From positions 62,001-126,000 of the forward strand of contig DEXE01000006.1 of NCBI GenBank assembly GCA_002363955.1: DNA of 64,000 nucleotides, written 5' to 3'. The notes under the pieces are model-generated. The model searched no databases, had not been told where the DNA came from, and saw nothing but the letters and a program-made list of their open reading frames with translations. Every line of letters begins with the position of its first letter. Position 1 is the first letter of the stretch. Positions 50,875-59,514 of the stretch are shown here, one piece after another. Origin of the DNA: Methylophaga sp. UBA3192. Its GTDB lineage: Bacteria; Pseudomonadota; Gammaproteobacteria; Nitrosococcales; Methylophagaceae. Made by a program: the position numbers and the translations under genes.

Positions 50875-51953
50875 AACATTTTGATTATTTATCCTTGCCG
50901 CGGCAATCAGCCAGTGCAGCTGGTTGCACGGGAAAATTGCGCGAAAAAGCCATTTATTTTGAAGTAGAAGAGCATTTGCCGTTTTCACCCGAAGGTGAAG
51001 GATCGCATGTCTGGTTGTATGTCCAGAAAACCGATACCAATACCGATTGGCTGGCACAGGAAATTGCCCGTTTCGCAGGTGTCTCGCCGGTTGCTGTTGG
51101 TTACGCCGGACTCAAAGACCGTCATGCCGTGACCTCTCAATGGTTCAGTGTCAATTTACAGGGATTGCCGGAACCTGACTGGTTAGCATTTGAAAATGAG
51201 CAAATCAAAATTCTTAAAGCGGTTCGCCATAGCAAAAAACTCAAGCGAGGTGCACTTGCCGGAAATCGTTTTCGACTGCGGTTAACCAACATTACGGGCG
51301 AACAGACTGTCTGGGAACAAAATCTGCAAACAATCGCTGAGCAGGGCGTACCAAATTATTTTGCTGAACAACGCTTTGGCCATTTTGGCAACAATCTGAA
51401 AAAAGCTGAGCAATGGTTCATCGAGGGAACAGAGCCGAAAAAACGTAATCAACGCAGTATTATTATTTCAGCGGCACGTTCCTGGTTGTTTAATCTGGTG
51501 CTGGCTGAACGAATCCGACAAGGCAACTGGGATGAAATGCTTGCAGGCGATGTGATGTTGCTGGCCGGCACACGGGCCAGTTATTTTGTCGCAGAAATCA
51601 AAGATGCTGTGCTTCAACAGCGGATCAAAGACATGGACATTCATCCGACCGGTCCTTTGTGGGGAAAAGGCGAAGCCATCAGCAAGGCAGAGACTCTTAT
51701 GCTCGAACAAACCGTTTTGACAGATTGGCAGGATTGGCAGCGACAATTGGAAAAGCTGGGATTAAATCAGGAACGTCGGGCACTGCGACTATTTCCGCAA
51801 CAATTGAAATGGCAATTTATCAATGAAACCAGTTTGCTGTTAGAGTTTGAGTTGGGACCGGGCAGTTATGCTACGGCTGTTCTGCGTGAACTGGCTGAAA
51901 TTCAGGATATGTCGCAGAAAATTTCCACAGTATTACCGAGTCTTAGTGAATAG
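50871..51953 (+). CDS. truD: tRNA pseudouridine(13) synthase TruD
   Basis: TruD forms pseudouridine 13 in tRNA-Glu. The 360-residue protein has the catalytic GYAGLKDRHAVTSQWFSV (Asp about 82), NRFRLRLTNI, VPNYFAEQRFGHFGNNLKKA and the C-terminal FELGPGSYATAVLREL. The start is TTG 50871, overlapping the ispF stop; no ATG fits. Confidence 0.95.
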   Translation: MKHFDYLSLPRQSASAAGCTGKLREKAIYFEVEEHLPFSPEGEGSHVWLYVQKTDTNTDWLAQEIARFAGVSPVAVGYAGLKDRHAVTSQWFSVNLQGLPEPDWLAFENEQIKILKAVRHSKKLKRGALAGNRFRLRLTNITGEQTVWEQNLQTIAEQGVPNYFAEQRFGHFGNNLKKAEQWFIEGTEPKKRNQRSIIISAARSWLFNLVLAERIRQGNWDEMLAGDVMLLAGTRASYFVAEIKDAVLQQRIKDMDIHPTGPLWGKGEAISKAETLMLEQTVLTDWQDWQRQLEKLGLNQERRALRLFPQQLKWQFINETSLLLEFELGPGSYATAVLRELAEIQDMSQKISTVLPSLSE

Positions 51954-51979
51954 GATTCAGTGAACTGAAGGAGGCTGAT

Positions 51980-52756
51980 ATGAATCTCTCCATGCATAGG
52001 CTTTTTTGGCTGGCTCTGGTCTTTCTGCCATTAAGTGCTCAGGCAGTAGATCGCTGGCAGGCTTCGAGTAACGCTAAACATACCGCAGTATTGGAATTAT
52101 TTACCTCGGAAGGTTGTGGTCTCTGTCCTCCCGCGGAACGCTGGTTATATCAGCAGCAAACTGAGCTTAATTATATTGTTTTAGGCTTTCATATTGATTA
52201 CCTGAATGACAAAAAAGGTTGGGTAGATGTTTTTGCCAAGCCGGAATTTTCCGAACGACAGAAACAACTGGCTTTACTGAATCGATATCAGACCATTTAT
52301 ACGCCAGAGTTTGTTTTAAGCGGTGAGTCTTTGCCAAACTGGCGAGAGAATTTCAATGAGGCGGTTAGCTTTCTCAATGAGTTTGATGCTCAGGCGCAGA
52401 TTCGCCTGAGAGCCTATCTGATAGATGATGCACTCATGATTGATAGTCGTAGTCAGGTAACTGGTGAAGAAAATCGTCAACACAGTAAATTATATATCGC
52501 GATCACTGAAGATGATGTGCTCAGTGATGTGCAGGGCGGAGATAATGCCGGGCGAACATTCAACCATCAAAATCTGGTTAGGGAATGGCTTGGTCCGTTT
52601 GATCTGGATCCTTCCGGTGAAACATTTATCGAACATCAGCTGAAACTTATTCCAGACTGGCAGCAGGATAAACTGAAACTCGTGGCACTTATTCAAAATT
52701 TATCCGACGGTTATATCTTGCAAGCCGTTGAATTACCTTTAACACAACAGAAGTAA
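51980..52756 (+). CDS. DUF1223 secreted thioredoxin-like protein
   Basis: The 258-residue protein has a signal peptide (MHRLFWLALVFLPLSAQA) and the DUF1223 start AVLELFTSEGCGLCPPAERWL, a thioredoxin-fold C-x2-C at about residues 46-49, with FHIDYLNDKKGWVD and YTPEFVLSG. The function is unknown; a periplasmic redox role is suggested by the fold. It starts 26 bases after truD with GGAGG, and 1 base separates it from cysG. Confidence 0.85.
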   Translation: MNLSMHRLFWLALVFLPLSAQAVDRWQASSNAKHTAVLELFTSEGCGLCPPAERWLYQQQTELNYIVLGFHIDYLNDKKGWVDVFAKPEFSERQKQLALLNRYQTIYTPEFVLSGESLPNWRENFNEAVSFLNEFDAQAQIRLRAYLIDDALMIDSRSQVTGEENRQHSKLYIAITEDDVLSDVQGGDNAGRTFNHQNLVREWLGPFDLDPSGETFIEHQLKLIPDWQQDKLKLVALIQNLSDGYILQAVELPLTQQK

Positions 52757-52757
52757 G

Positions 52758-54155
52758 ATGGACTATTTACCTATATTTATTGATTTAAAAAATCGTCAGT
52801 GTCTGGTAGTTGGTGGTGGCGAAATTGCCGCCCGCAAAGCCGGCTTATTATTAAAAGCTCAGTCAATGGTCACCATTATTGCCCCTGAAATTGCCGAGAT
52901 GTCGCGTCAGTTATTGGAAGATGCAGACTATCGGGGCAAGATAAACTGGATTAATGACAAATTTTCGCCAAATTACCTTGATGATCAGACACTTGTTATT
53001 GCCGCAACAGATGACGAGAGTGTGAATCTTGAAGTGTATCAGGCGGCCAAGGCAAAAAAAATTCTGGCCAATGTGGCCGATCAACCTGAGATGTGTGATT
53101 TTATTCTGCCGTCAGTTTTGGATCGTTCACCCATCGTAGTCGCCATCTCCAGTGGTGGCCAATCACCTATTCTGGCCAGACAACTTCGCGCCAGGCTGGA
53201 AACACTTATCCCACCTGCTTACAGCAAGCTGGGCCTGCTGGTTGGCGAGTATCGCGAAAGGGTCAAAGCGAAGTTTACTCAGTTAAAGCAGCGTCGTCGT
53301 TTCTGGGAGGCCGTTTTACAGGGGCCGGTCGCCGATCACGTATTGGCCGGTCGTGATCAGTTAGCCATCAAAACTCTGGAAACATTAATTGAAGAGACCG
53401 CAGATCATGCCTTGCAGCAGGGTGAAGTCTATCTGGTCGGAGCCGGGCCCGGTGATCCTGATTTATTAACCTTTAAAGCCTTACGTTTAATGCAGCAGGC
53501 CGATGTGGTGTTTTACGATCGACTGGTCAGCAAGGAAGTGTTGGCTTTGGTGCGTAAAGAAGCCGAAATGATTTATGTCGGTAAGCAGCGTGCCTGGCAT
53601 AGTAAACGTCAGGATGAAATCAATTTGTTACTGCTTGAGCATGCCCTGGCTGGAAAACGCGTATTACGATTGAAAGGTGGCGATCCGTTTATTTTTGGCC
53701 GCGGCGGCGAGGAAATTGCCACTTTAGCCGAGAAAAAGATTCCTTTCCAGGTAGTGCCGGGAATCACAGCCGCTTCAGGTGTTGCCTGTTACTCAGGTAT
53801 CCCATTAACACATCGTGATTATTCGCAAAGCTGTGTGTTTGTTACCGGTCAATTAAAAGAAGGCGAGCTTGATCTGAATTGGCAGGCCTTAGTACAACCT
53901 CGGCAGACGGTAGTGGTTTATATGGGCCTGGCCGGGCTTGATATTCTTAGTCAACAGCTGCAGAAACATGGTATGCGCGCCGATATGCCAGCGGCGTTAG
54001 TTCAACAGGGTACTACCGAGAATCAAAAGGTATGGGTGAGTACGATCGCTGAACTTCCTGAGTTGGCAAAAAAACAACAACCTGTCGCACCTACGCTACT
54101 AATCATTGGTGAAGTCGTCCAACTGCATAATCAACTTTCCTGGTTTTCCCAATAA
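52758..54155 (+). CDS. cysG: Siroheme synthase, trifunctional
   Basis: CysG converts uroporphyrinogen III to siroheme, the cofactor of sulfite and nitrite reductases. The 465-residue protein fuses a precorrin-2 dehydrogenase/ferrochelatase domain (CLVVGGGEIAARKAGLLL at about 16-33; ISSGGQSPILARQLRARLE) with a SUMT methyltransferase domain (GEVYLVGAGPGDPDLLTFKALRLMQ; LRLKGGDPFIFGRGGEE; VVPGITAASGVACYSGIPLTHR). Confidence 0.96.
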   Translation: MDYLPIFIDLKNRQCLVVGGGEIAARKAGLLLKAQSMVTIIAPEIAEMSRQLLEDADYRGKINWINDKFSPNYLDDQTLVIAATDDESVNLEVYQAAKAKKILANVADQPEMCDFILPSVLDRSPIVVAISSGGQSPILARQLRARLETLIPPAYSKLGLLVGEYRERVKAKFTQLKQRRRFWEAVLQGPVADHVLAGRDQLAIKTLETLIEETADHALQQGEVYLVGAGPGDPDLLTFKALRLMQQADVVFYDRLVSKEVLALVRKEAEMIYVGKQRAWHSKRQDEINLLLLEHALAGKRVLRLKGGDPFIFGRGGEEIATLAEKKIPFQVVPGITAASGVACYSGIPLTHRDYSQSCVFVTGQLKEGELDLNWQALVQPRQTVVVYMGLAGLDILSQQLQKHGMRADMPAALVQQGTTENQKVWVSTIAELPELAKKQQPVAPTLLIIGEVVQLHNQLSWFSQ

Positions 54156-54182
54156 AATCAACAGATTAATCTTCCCGTATTG

Positions 54183-54203
54183 TTTTGGGAATTTTTCCTA
54201 ATT
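54183..54203. promoter_or_regulatory. TTTTGGGAATTT-type motif upstream of the TonB receptor
   Basis: This 21-base segment matches 17 of 21 positions of the inverted repeat at 15846-15866, with the first 12 bases identical, but its second half is degenerate. It is about 90 bases before the receptor start in the 138-base cysG-receptor gap. A shared regulator is possible. Confidence 0.4.
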
Positions 54204-54293
54204 CTATGTGTGAAACGCCATGCTAGCATCGCCATAGGCTTCATAGAAAGCTATTAAAAAAGTACTACAAAATATTAATCTGGGAGATTAAAA

Positions 54294-56588
54294 ATGGCGA
54301 TTCCATTTCGACGCAGCGTCCTGCCTGCGTTATTAGCAACGGCGTTAAGTCCCGGTTTCAGTCTAGCTGCTGAACCGGATCTGCAACTGGAAAACATCGA
54401 AGTCATCAGTCTCACACCATTACATGGTGTGGGACTGGAGGCTGATAAGATTCCAAGCAATGTTCAAACGGCTACAGCTGAAGATATCGAACGAAATCAG
54501 GCGTTGGATATTTCTGATTTTATGAATCAGACAATGGGTAGCATGAGTATCAACCATGCACAAAACAACCCGTTCCAACCTGATTTGAAATTCCGTGGCT
54601 TTACAGCCTCTCCATTAGTGGGTAATGCGCAGGGTATTTCTGTTTATCAGGATGGTGTCCGTATTAATGAACCTTTTGGTGATGCGGTTAATTTTGAATT
54701 ATTACCAAAATCAGCTATTGCCAGTATGAATATGATGTCTGGTTCAAATCCATTATTCGGTTTGAATACATTGGGTGGTGCCTTATCGATTCAAACCAAA
54801 AATGGTTTTACCCATCCTGGACATAGTCTGGAAGCTTATACCGGTTCTTTCGGCCGTGATTCCGGGACTATAGAAAGTGGTGGCAGTGATGGTAACCTGG
54901 CTTATTTTGTGACCGGTTCCATTACCAAAGAAGATGGCTGGCGGGATTTTTCACCTTCCAGAGTTGAACAGTTCTTTTCCAACTTAAGCTATCGTAACGA
55001 AACCAGCAGCTTGGATTTTGGTATTACAGCCGTAGACAGTGATTTGAATGGCAATGGGGCTTCACCGATTGAACTGGTGAGAGAGGATCGTGAAGCGGTC
55101 TTTACTCATCCCGACAATACCAAAAATGAATTACGAATGTTTACCCTCAATGGTTCACATTGGGTAAATGACACCATGATGCTATCGGCCAACACTTATT
55201 ATCGACGCAGTGATCGTTCTACCTTCAATGGTGATGGTTCAGAACTGGAAATTGATGGTGCCAATATTGTAGACGATGATGGTGAAGTGGTTACGCCGTT
55301 TGCACCTTTGGGTTTTGATGGCAGTGAAGAATTTATTGCATTAAACAATACCAGTAAGACTAAGCAGGACAGCTATGGCTTTGGTTTACAATCCACTTTT
55401 CTAGATGATTTGTTTGGACGTGAAAACCAGCTGATTGTGGGCGCTTCCTACGACAGATCAGATGTAAAACATGCTTCACAATCTGAAATCGCACAGTTTA
55501 CCGATAGCCGTGGCACCGACGGTACCGGTTTTATTATCGATGAGACAGTGGTTGATGGTGATATTGAAACGGATACCTTTAGTCTGTTCTTTACCAATAC
55601 ACATTCGTTGACTGAACGTTTGGATTTGACTGTTGGTGGCCGTTACAACTGGATCCAGATTGATATTTCCGGCACCAGCGAAGGCGGTGAACAGGACCTG
55701 AACGAAACGGGTAACAAGCATGTATTCAAACGCTTTAATCCGACGGTCGGTTTAACTTATGCTTTGCGGGACAACCTGACGGTATATGGTAACTACAGCG
55801 AATCAAATCGTGCGCCAACACCATCTGAGTTGACCTGTTCTGAAGAAAGCAGTCCTTGCTCTTATCCCAACGCATTTTTGGCCGATCCGCCGTTGGATGA
55901 TGTGGTTGCCAGAACCATTGAAACCGGTTTACGTGGTCAACATGGCACTATGAACTGGAATGCCGGTGTGTTTTATACCGAGTTGAAAGATGATTTATTC
56001 TTCTTCCCCGATGTTGAAGATGAAGTAAATGACCCGCGTTTAACACTGGGTAATTTTGACAATATCGATAAAACAGCTCGTGCTGGTCTGGAATTGGGTG
56101 TAAATGGTCAGCAGGATAAATTACTGTGGTTTGCCAACTATTCCTATGTTCGGGCAACGTTTGAAGATTCTTTCCTCTATGCTCGTGAAGTTGATGACGA
56201 GGTAGAAACCTTTGAAGTGAAAAAAGGTGATCGGCTGCCGGGAATTCCCGAGCACAATATTAAAATTGGTGTCGATTATGCGTTTACACCGAAATTATCT
56301 TTAGGTGCAACGGCGTCTTATCACTCAAGTCAGTACTACCGCGGTGATGAAGCCAACGAAGACAAGAAAATCAGTGGCTATGGGCTGGTTAATCTGCACG
56401 GTCGTTACAAGCTGAACAAACATGTTCAGTTCTTTGCCAAAGTCGATAATCTGTTTGACAGTGAATATGAAAACTTTGGTTTATATGGCGAACCGGATGA
56501 AGCGCCAGGTCTGGACTTGGATGATCCGCGTTTTGTTGGTGCCGGTGCGCCAAGAGCTGGCTGGATTGGCTTTAAAGTTACACTTTAA
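54294..56588 (+). CDS. TonB-dependent outer-membrane receptor
   Basis: The 764-residue protein has a signal peptide (RRSVLPALLATALSPGFSLAA), a probable TonB box (IEVIS), a plug domain (KIPSNVQTATAEDIERNQALDISDFMNQTMGSMSI ... VYQDGVRINEPFGDAVNFELLP ... GGALSIQTKNG), and a 22-strand barrel region ending in GWIGFKVTL. The barrel loops are rich in Asp/Glu. Substrate is unknown; iron-siderophore or other metal complexes are possible. It is monocistronic, with a terminator right after it. Confidence 0.92.
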   Translation: MAIPFRRSVLPALLATALSPGFSLAAEPDLQLENIEVISLTPLHGVGLEADKIPSNVQTATAEDIERNQALDISDFMNQTMGSMSINHAQNNPFQPDLKFRGFTASPLVGNAQGISVYQDGVRINEPFGDAVNFELLPKSAIASMNMMSGSNPLFGLNTLGGALSIQTKNGFTHPGHSLEAYTGSFGRDSGTIESGGSDGNLAYFVTGSITKEDGWRDFSPSRVEQFFSNLSYRNETSSLDFGITAVDSDLNGNGASPIELVREDREAVFTHPDNTKNELRMFTLNGSHWVNDTMMLSANTYYRRSDRSTFNGDGSELEIDGANIVDDDGEVVTPFAPLGFDGSEEFIALNNTSKTKQDSYGFGLQSTFLDDLFGRENQLIVGASYDRSDVKHASQSEIAQFTDSRGTDGTGFIIDETVVDGDIETDTFSLFFTNTHSLTERLDLTVGGRYNWIQIDISGTSEGGEQDLNETGNKHVFKRFNPTVGLTYALRDNLTVYGNYSESNRAPTPSELTCSEESSPCSYPNAFLADPPLDDVVARTIETGLRGQHGTMNWNAGVFYTELKDDLFFFPDVEDEVNDPRLTLGNFDNIDKTARAGLELGVNGQQDKLLWFANYSYVRATFEDSFLYAREVDDEVETFEVKKGDRLPGIPEHNIKIGVDYAFTPKLSLGATASYHSSQYYRGDEANEDKKISGYGLVNLHGRYKLNKHVQFFAKVDNLFDSEYENFGLYGEPDEAPGLDLDDPRFVGAGAPRAGWIGFKVTL

Positions 56589-56609
56589 TTCAATCGTTTA
56601 GATAAGAAG

Positions 56610-56638
56610 AAAGGTCGCTATAGGCGGCCTTTCTTTTT
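56610..56638. terminator. Bidirectional terminator, TonB receptor / nadC
   Basis: AAAGGTCGC and GCGGCCTTT pair with one G-U, followed by CTTTTTT. It lies between the convergent receptor and nadC genes. Confidence 0.85.
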
Positions 56639-56642
56639 TAAT

Positions 56643-57488
56643 TTAATCAATAAACCGCATCGATAAATCTACAGCCTGCAAGTCTTTGGTTAATTGACCG
56701 ACCGAAATTCTATCAACACCTGTTTCTGCAATGCCACGAATCGTATCCGTACTGACTCCACCAGAGGCTTCAAGAGCGACTTTGCCATTGGTAAAGCTGA
56801 CGGCTTCTCGTAACATCGTTAACGAAAAATTATCCAGTAATACAATATCAGCAGCGGTATTAAGTGCCTGCTCAAGTTCATTCATGGATTCGACTTCAAC
56901 TTCAACCGAGACATTGGGATGCAAGGCTTTGGCCTGGGCAACGGCTGCTGCAATAGATCCTGTGGCAAGGATGTGATTCTCTTTGATCAATATGGCGTCA
57001 TACAAACCGAAACGATGGTTGACTCCGCCACCGCAACGAACAGCATATTTCTGTCCCAGTCTCAGGCCTGGCAGGGTTTTTCGGGTATCCAGCAGTTTGA
57101 CCGGTAAATCCTGGACCAGGTCAGCATAGCGTTTGGTCTGAGTGGCCGTGCCGGAAAACGTCTGCAAAAAATTCATCGCGGTGCGTTCTCCGCTCAATAA
57201 TGCCCGGGCATTTCCGGAAAGCTCACATATCACTGCATTTTCACGCAGCAAATCAGCATCCTTAAAAAACCAGTGGATTTGGATGTCTGGATCCAGCTGA
57301 TTGAAGACTTCATTAAACCAATCCTGGCCACATAAAACAGCAGTCTGTCGACTGATTAATCTGGCTTTGGCTATTGCCCCGACCGGAATAAGATCCGCGG
57401 TGAGATCCTGTTGGCCAAGATCTTCTAATAAAGAGAGTTTGACCTGCGAGCTGATAAAGTTTGCCGGAATGAAATTGTGGATGGTCAT
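56643..57488 (-). CDS. nadC: Nicotinate-nucleotide pyrophosphorylase (quinolinate phosphoribosyltransferase)
   Basis: NadC makes nicotinate mononucleotide from quinolinate and PRPP. The 281-residue protein has DLTADLIP, GERTAMNFLQTFSGTAT, LLDTRKTLPGLRLGQKYAVRCGGGVNHRFGLYDAILIKENHI, VEVEVESMNELEQAL, IVLLDNFS and EASGGV. It is divergent from ampD, a common gammaproteobacterial pairing. Confidence 0.97.
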   Translation of the reverse strand: MTIHNFIPANFISSQVKLSLLEDLGQQDLTADLIPVGAIAKARLISRQTAVLCGQDWFNEVFNQLDPDIQIHWFFKDADLLRENAVICELSGNARALLSGERTAMNFLQTFSGTATQTKRYADLVQDLPVKLLDTRKTLPGLRLGQKYAVRCGGGVNHRFGLYDAILIKENHILATGSIAAAVAQAKALHPNVSVEVEVESMNELEQALNTAADIVLLDNFSLTMLREAVSFTNGKVALEASGGVSTDTIRGIAETGVDRISVGQLTKDLQAVDLSMRFID

Positions 57489-57574
57489 AGTTTTGCGAGC
57501 TTCAGTTTAAACAGCCGATAGGGTAACTGTTAAAGCTCTGATAATCTATTCACAAACCCAAGTTGGAGCAAAAA

Positions 57575-58126
57575 GTGATTATTGACAGACAGAGTGGATG
57601 GCTTGATACGGCAGAAATTTTACCTTCGCCAAATTATGATGATCGGCCAGATGAAACCGATATCAGCGGCATCATTATTCACAATATCAGTTTGCCTCCA
57701 GGCCTGTTCGGTGGGAGCTGGATTGCCGACTTGTTTCTGAACCAACTGGATCCCAATGCGCATCCTTATTTTGCAGAGATCGCTCATTTACGGGTGTCAT
57801 CGCATTTACTGATAAGACGTGATGGTTTGATGCAGCAGTTTGTGCCATTTCATAAACGCGCCTGGCATGCAGGTGTGTCGTGCTGGGATGGGCGTGAAAA
57901 ATGTAATGATTTTACAATAGGTATTGAACTGGAAGGTGATGATGAGACAACTTTTACTGAAATTCAATATTCGCAGCTGGCGGCAGTCAGCAAGGCTATT
58001 TTTGCTGCATATCCATTATTGTCCAGTGAGCGCATAACCGGCCATGAACATATCGCTCCTGGTCGTAAAACGGATCCGGGTCCTTATTTTGATTGGGCGC
58101 AGCTGAAGCAATTATTGCAGACATAA
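57575..58126 (+). CDS. ampD: 1,6-anhydro-N-acetylmuramyl-L-alanine amidase AmpD
   Basis: AmpD cuts anhydro-muropeptides in the cytoplasm during peptidoglycan recycling. The 183-residue amidase_2 protein has the zinc ligands in GIIIHNISLPPG, WHAGVS and GHEHIAPGRKTDPGPYFDW, plus HLLIRRDG and IGIELEG. I chose GTG 57575, 6 bases after GGAG, over the TTG four codons upstream. No signal peptide is seen. It works with NagZ at 37249. Confidence 0.95.
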   Translation: MIIDRQSGWLDTAEILPSPNYDDRPDETDISGIIIHNISLPPGLFGGSWIADLFLNQLDPNAHPYFAEIAHLRVSSHLLIRRDGLMQQFVPFHKRAWHAGVSCWDGREKCNDFTIGIELEGDDETTFTEIQYSQLAAVSKAIFAAYPLLSSERITGHEHIAPGRKTDPGPYFDWAQLKQLLQT

Positions 58127-58148
58127 AAAAGCCGCCCGTGGGCGGCTT
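58127..58148. terminator. Bidirectional terminator, ampD / FKBP gene
   Basis: AAGCCGCCC-GT-GGGCGGCTT is a perfect 9-bp stem preceded by A6, which reads as a T-run for the leftward FKBP gene. It lies between convergent genes. Confidence 0.85.
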
Positions 58149-58169
58149 CAAAATGATTTCTAATAATGG

Positions 58170-58844
58170 TTACTGAGTGATTGCAATCAGCTCAATATCA
58201 AAAATCAATGTTTCGTTAGGGCCAATCATTTCACCGGCGCCTTGTGGGCCATAAGCCAGGTTACCCGGAATGACCACACGCCATTTAGCACCTTCCTTCA
58301 TCATTTGCAGAGCTTCCTGCCAACCTTGAATAACACCGTTAACAGGGAAAGTAGCCGGCTCACCCCGTTGGATAGAGCTATCAAAAACTGTACCGTCTAA
58401 TAAGGTACCTTCGTAATGAGCAATAACGCGATCAGATGCAGTTGGTGTTGCGCCATCGCCTGCTTCGATGATTTCATATTGCAGACCACTATCTGTGGTA
58501 ACAACGCCATCTTTTTTCGCATTTTCTTCCATGTAAGCTTTGGATTCAGCCTGTTTTTTGTTCATTAGCGCAGCCAGTTCCTGCGACTTTTTCTGCTGGT
58601 ATTTGCCGATAATTTCCTGCGCAGTAGCCTGATCCATTTGTGGTTGGCGACCTGCCATCATGTCGGCTACACCGGCACTAAACGCATCCATTTCAAGCTC
58701 TACGTTTTCCATCATCATTTGCTGACCGACTTGTATGCCGAAGATATAGCTGAGTTTTTGTTGTTCTGTATCGAGGGTGGCGTTTTCTGCCATTACATTA
58801 GCTCCAAATAAAACGGGAAGGAAAGCGAGATATTTCAGTTTCAT
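58170..58844 (-). CDS. FKBP-type peptidyl-prolyl isomerase, periplasmic (FkpA/Mip-like)
   Basis: The 224-residue protein has a signal peptide (MKLKYLAFLPVLFGANVMAE), an FKBP N-terminal dimerisation domain (QKLSYIFGIQVGQQMMMENVELEMDAFSAGVADMMAG) with a long helix (KYQQKKSQELAALMNKKQAESKAYMEENAKKDGV), and an FKBP domain (YEIIEAGDGATPTASDRVIAHYEGTLLDGTVFDSSIQRGEPATFPVNGVIQGW). It catalyses prolyl isomerisation and acts as a periplasmic chaperone. It is divergent from the SUF operon. Confidence 0.93.
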   Translation of the reverse strand: MKLKYLAFLPVLFGANVMAENATLDTEQQKLSYIFGIQVGQQMMMENVELEMDAFSAGVADMMAGRQPQMDQATAQEIIGKYQQKKSQELAALMNKKQAESKAYMEENAKKDGVVTTDSGLQYEIIEAGDGATPTASDRVIAHYEGTLLDGTVFDSSIQRGEPATFPVNGVIQGWQEALQMMKEGAKWRVVIPGNLAYGPQGAGEMIGPNETLIFDIELIAITQ

Positions 58845-58973
58845 GTCTTAAGACTCTCATATTGTTATAAAAATAGGCTGCCATGGCTTAGAGATATTAT
58901 CAGCCGCGAAGTTCGCTACGCGATTGTCTCATATTTTTCTGCCGGTTTCAGATTGAATAGCCGAGTAATACAC

Positions 58974-59002
58974 TTGGTTATTCAGTTAAATGATACTATA
59001 AT
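58974..59002 (+). promoter_or_regulatory. Promoter of the SUF operon
   Basis: TTGGTT (58974-58979) and TATAAT (58997-59002) are exactly 17 bases apart, a strong sigma-70 promoter, 24 bases before the regulator start. Confidence 0.8.
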
Positions 59003-59012
59003 GGTATCAATT
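58988..59012. promoter_or_regulatory. Operator over the SUF -10 element
   Basis: AAATGATAC and GTATCAATT (8 of 9 symmetric, inner 6 perfect) flank a 7-base spacer that includes the -10 TATAAT. A repressor here would block the promoter. The adjacent Rrf2 protein is the natural candidate. Confidence 0.65.
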
Positions 59013-59025
59013 AGGAGGGCGTGAC

Positions 59026-59514
59026 ATGTTACGCATGGGTAAACTGACAGACTACGGCATTGTACTGATGAGCTACATTGCCGAACACCGTAGCAAGCAG
59101 CACAGCGCGCATATGTTATCAGATGCGGTGCATATGCCGCTGCCTACGGTCAGAAAAATATTAAAAGTGTTGTCAGCTGGAGGTCTGTTAACTTCCGAGC
59201 GGGGAGCGCAAGGTGGCTATATTTTAAGTGGTGATCCAGCCGATATTTCTGTTGCGCAGATCATTACCGCAATAGAAGGACCGATTGCACTGACTGAATG
59301 TGTCAGCAGTGCATCGCAGTGTGATCAGGAAACCCATTGCGCCGTGCAGACAAACTGGAACCAAATCAATAACGCCGTTTTCCATGCACTGGATGAAGTG
59401 AAATTAGCCGATATGCTGACACCGACACTTTCAGCGGCTCGTCCAGTTCAATTTTACCCGCCCAGCTACAGGGCAAAAGCAGTTTCTTTACAGGATGGTG
59501 ATCAACATGAATGA
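59026..59514 (+). CDS. Rrf2-family SUF operon regulator
   Basis: The 162-residue Rrf2 protein has the N-terminal MLRMGKLTDYGIVLMSYIAEH, a helix-turn-helix (HMPLPTVRKILKVLSAGGLLTSERGAQGGYILS), and three cysteines (CVSSASQC and HCAVQ; about residues 93, 100, 107) that could bind an Fe-S cluster. It is distinct from IscR at 21903. It leads sufBCDS and has the operator over its own promoter, so it likely autoregulates the SUF operon according to Fe-S status. AGGAGGG precedes its start; sufB overlaps its end. Confidence 0.9.
   Translation: MLRMGKLTDYGIVLMSYIAEHRSKQHSAHMLSDAVHMPLPTVRKILKVLSAGGLLTSERGAQGGYILSGDPADISVAQIITAIEGPIALTECVSSASQCDQETHCAVQTNWNQINNAVFHALDEVKLADMLTPTLSAARPVQFYPPSYRAKAVSLQDGDQHE

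Noticed and set aside
54156..54293. Cobalamin or other riboswitch before the TonB receptor
   Set aside because: The gap is only 138 bases and I see no conserved riboswitch core.
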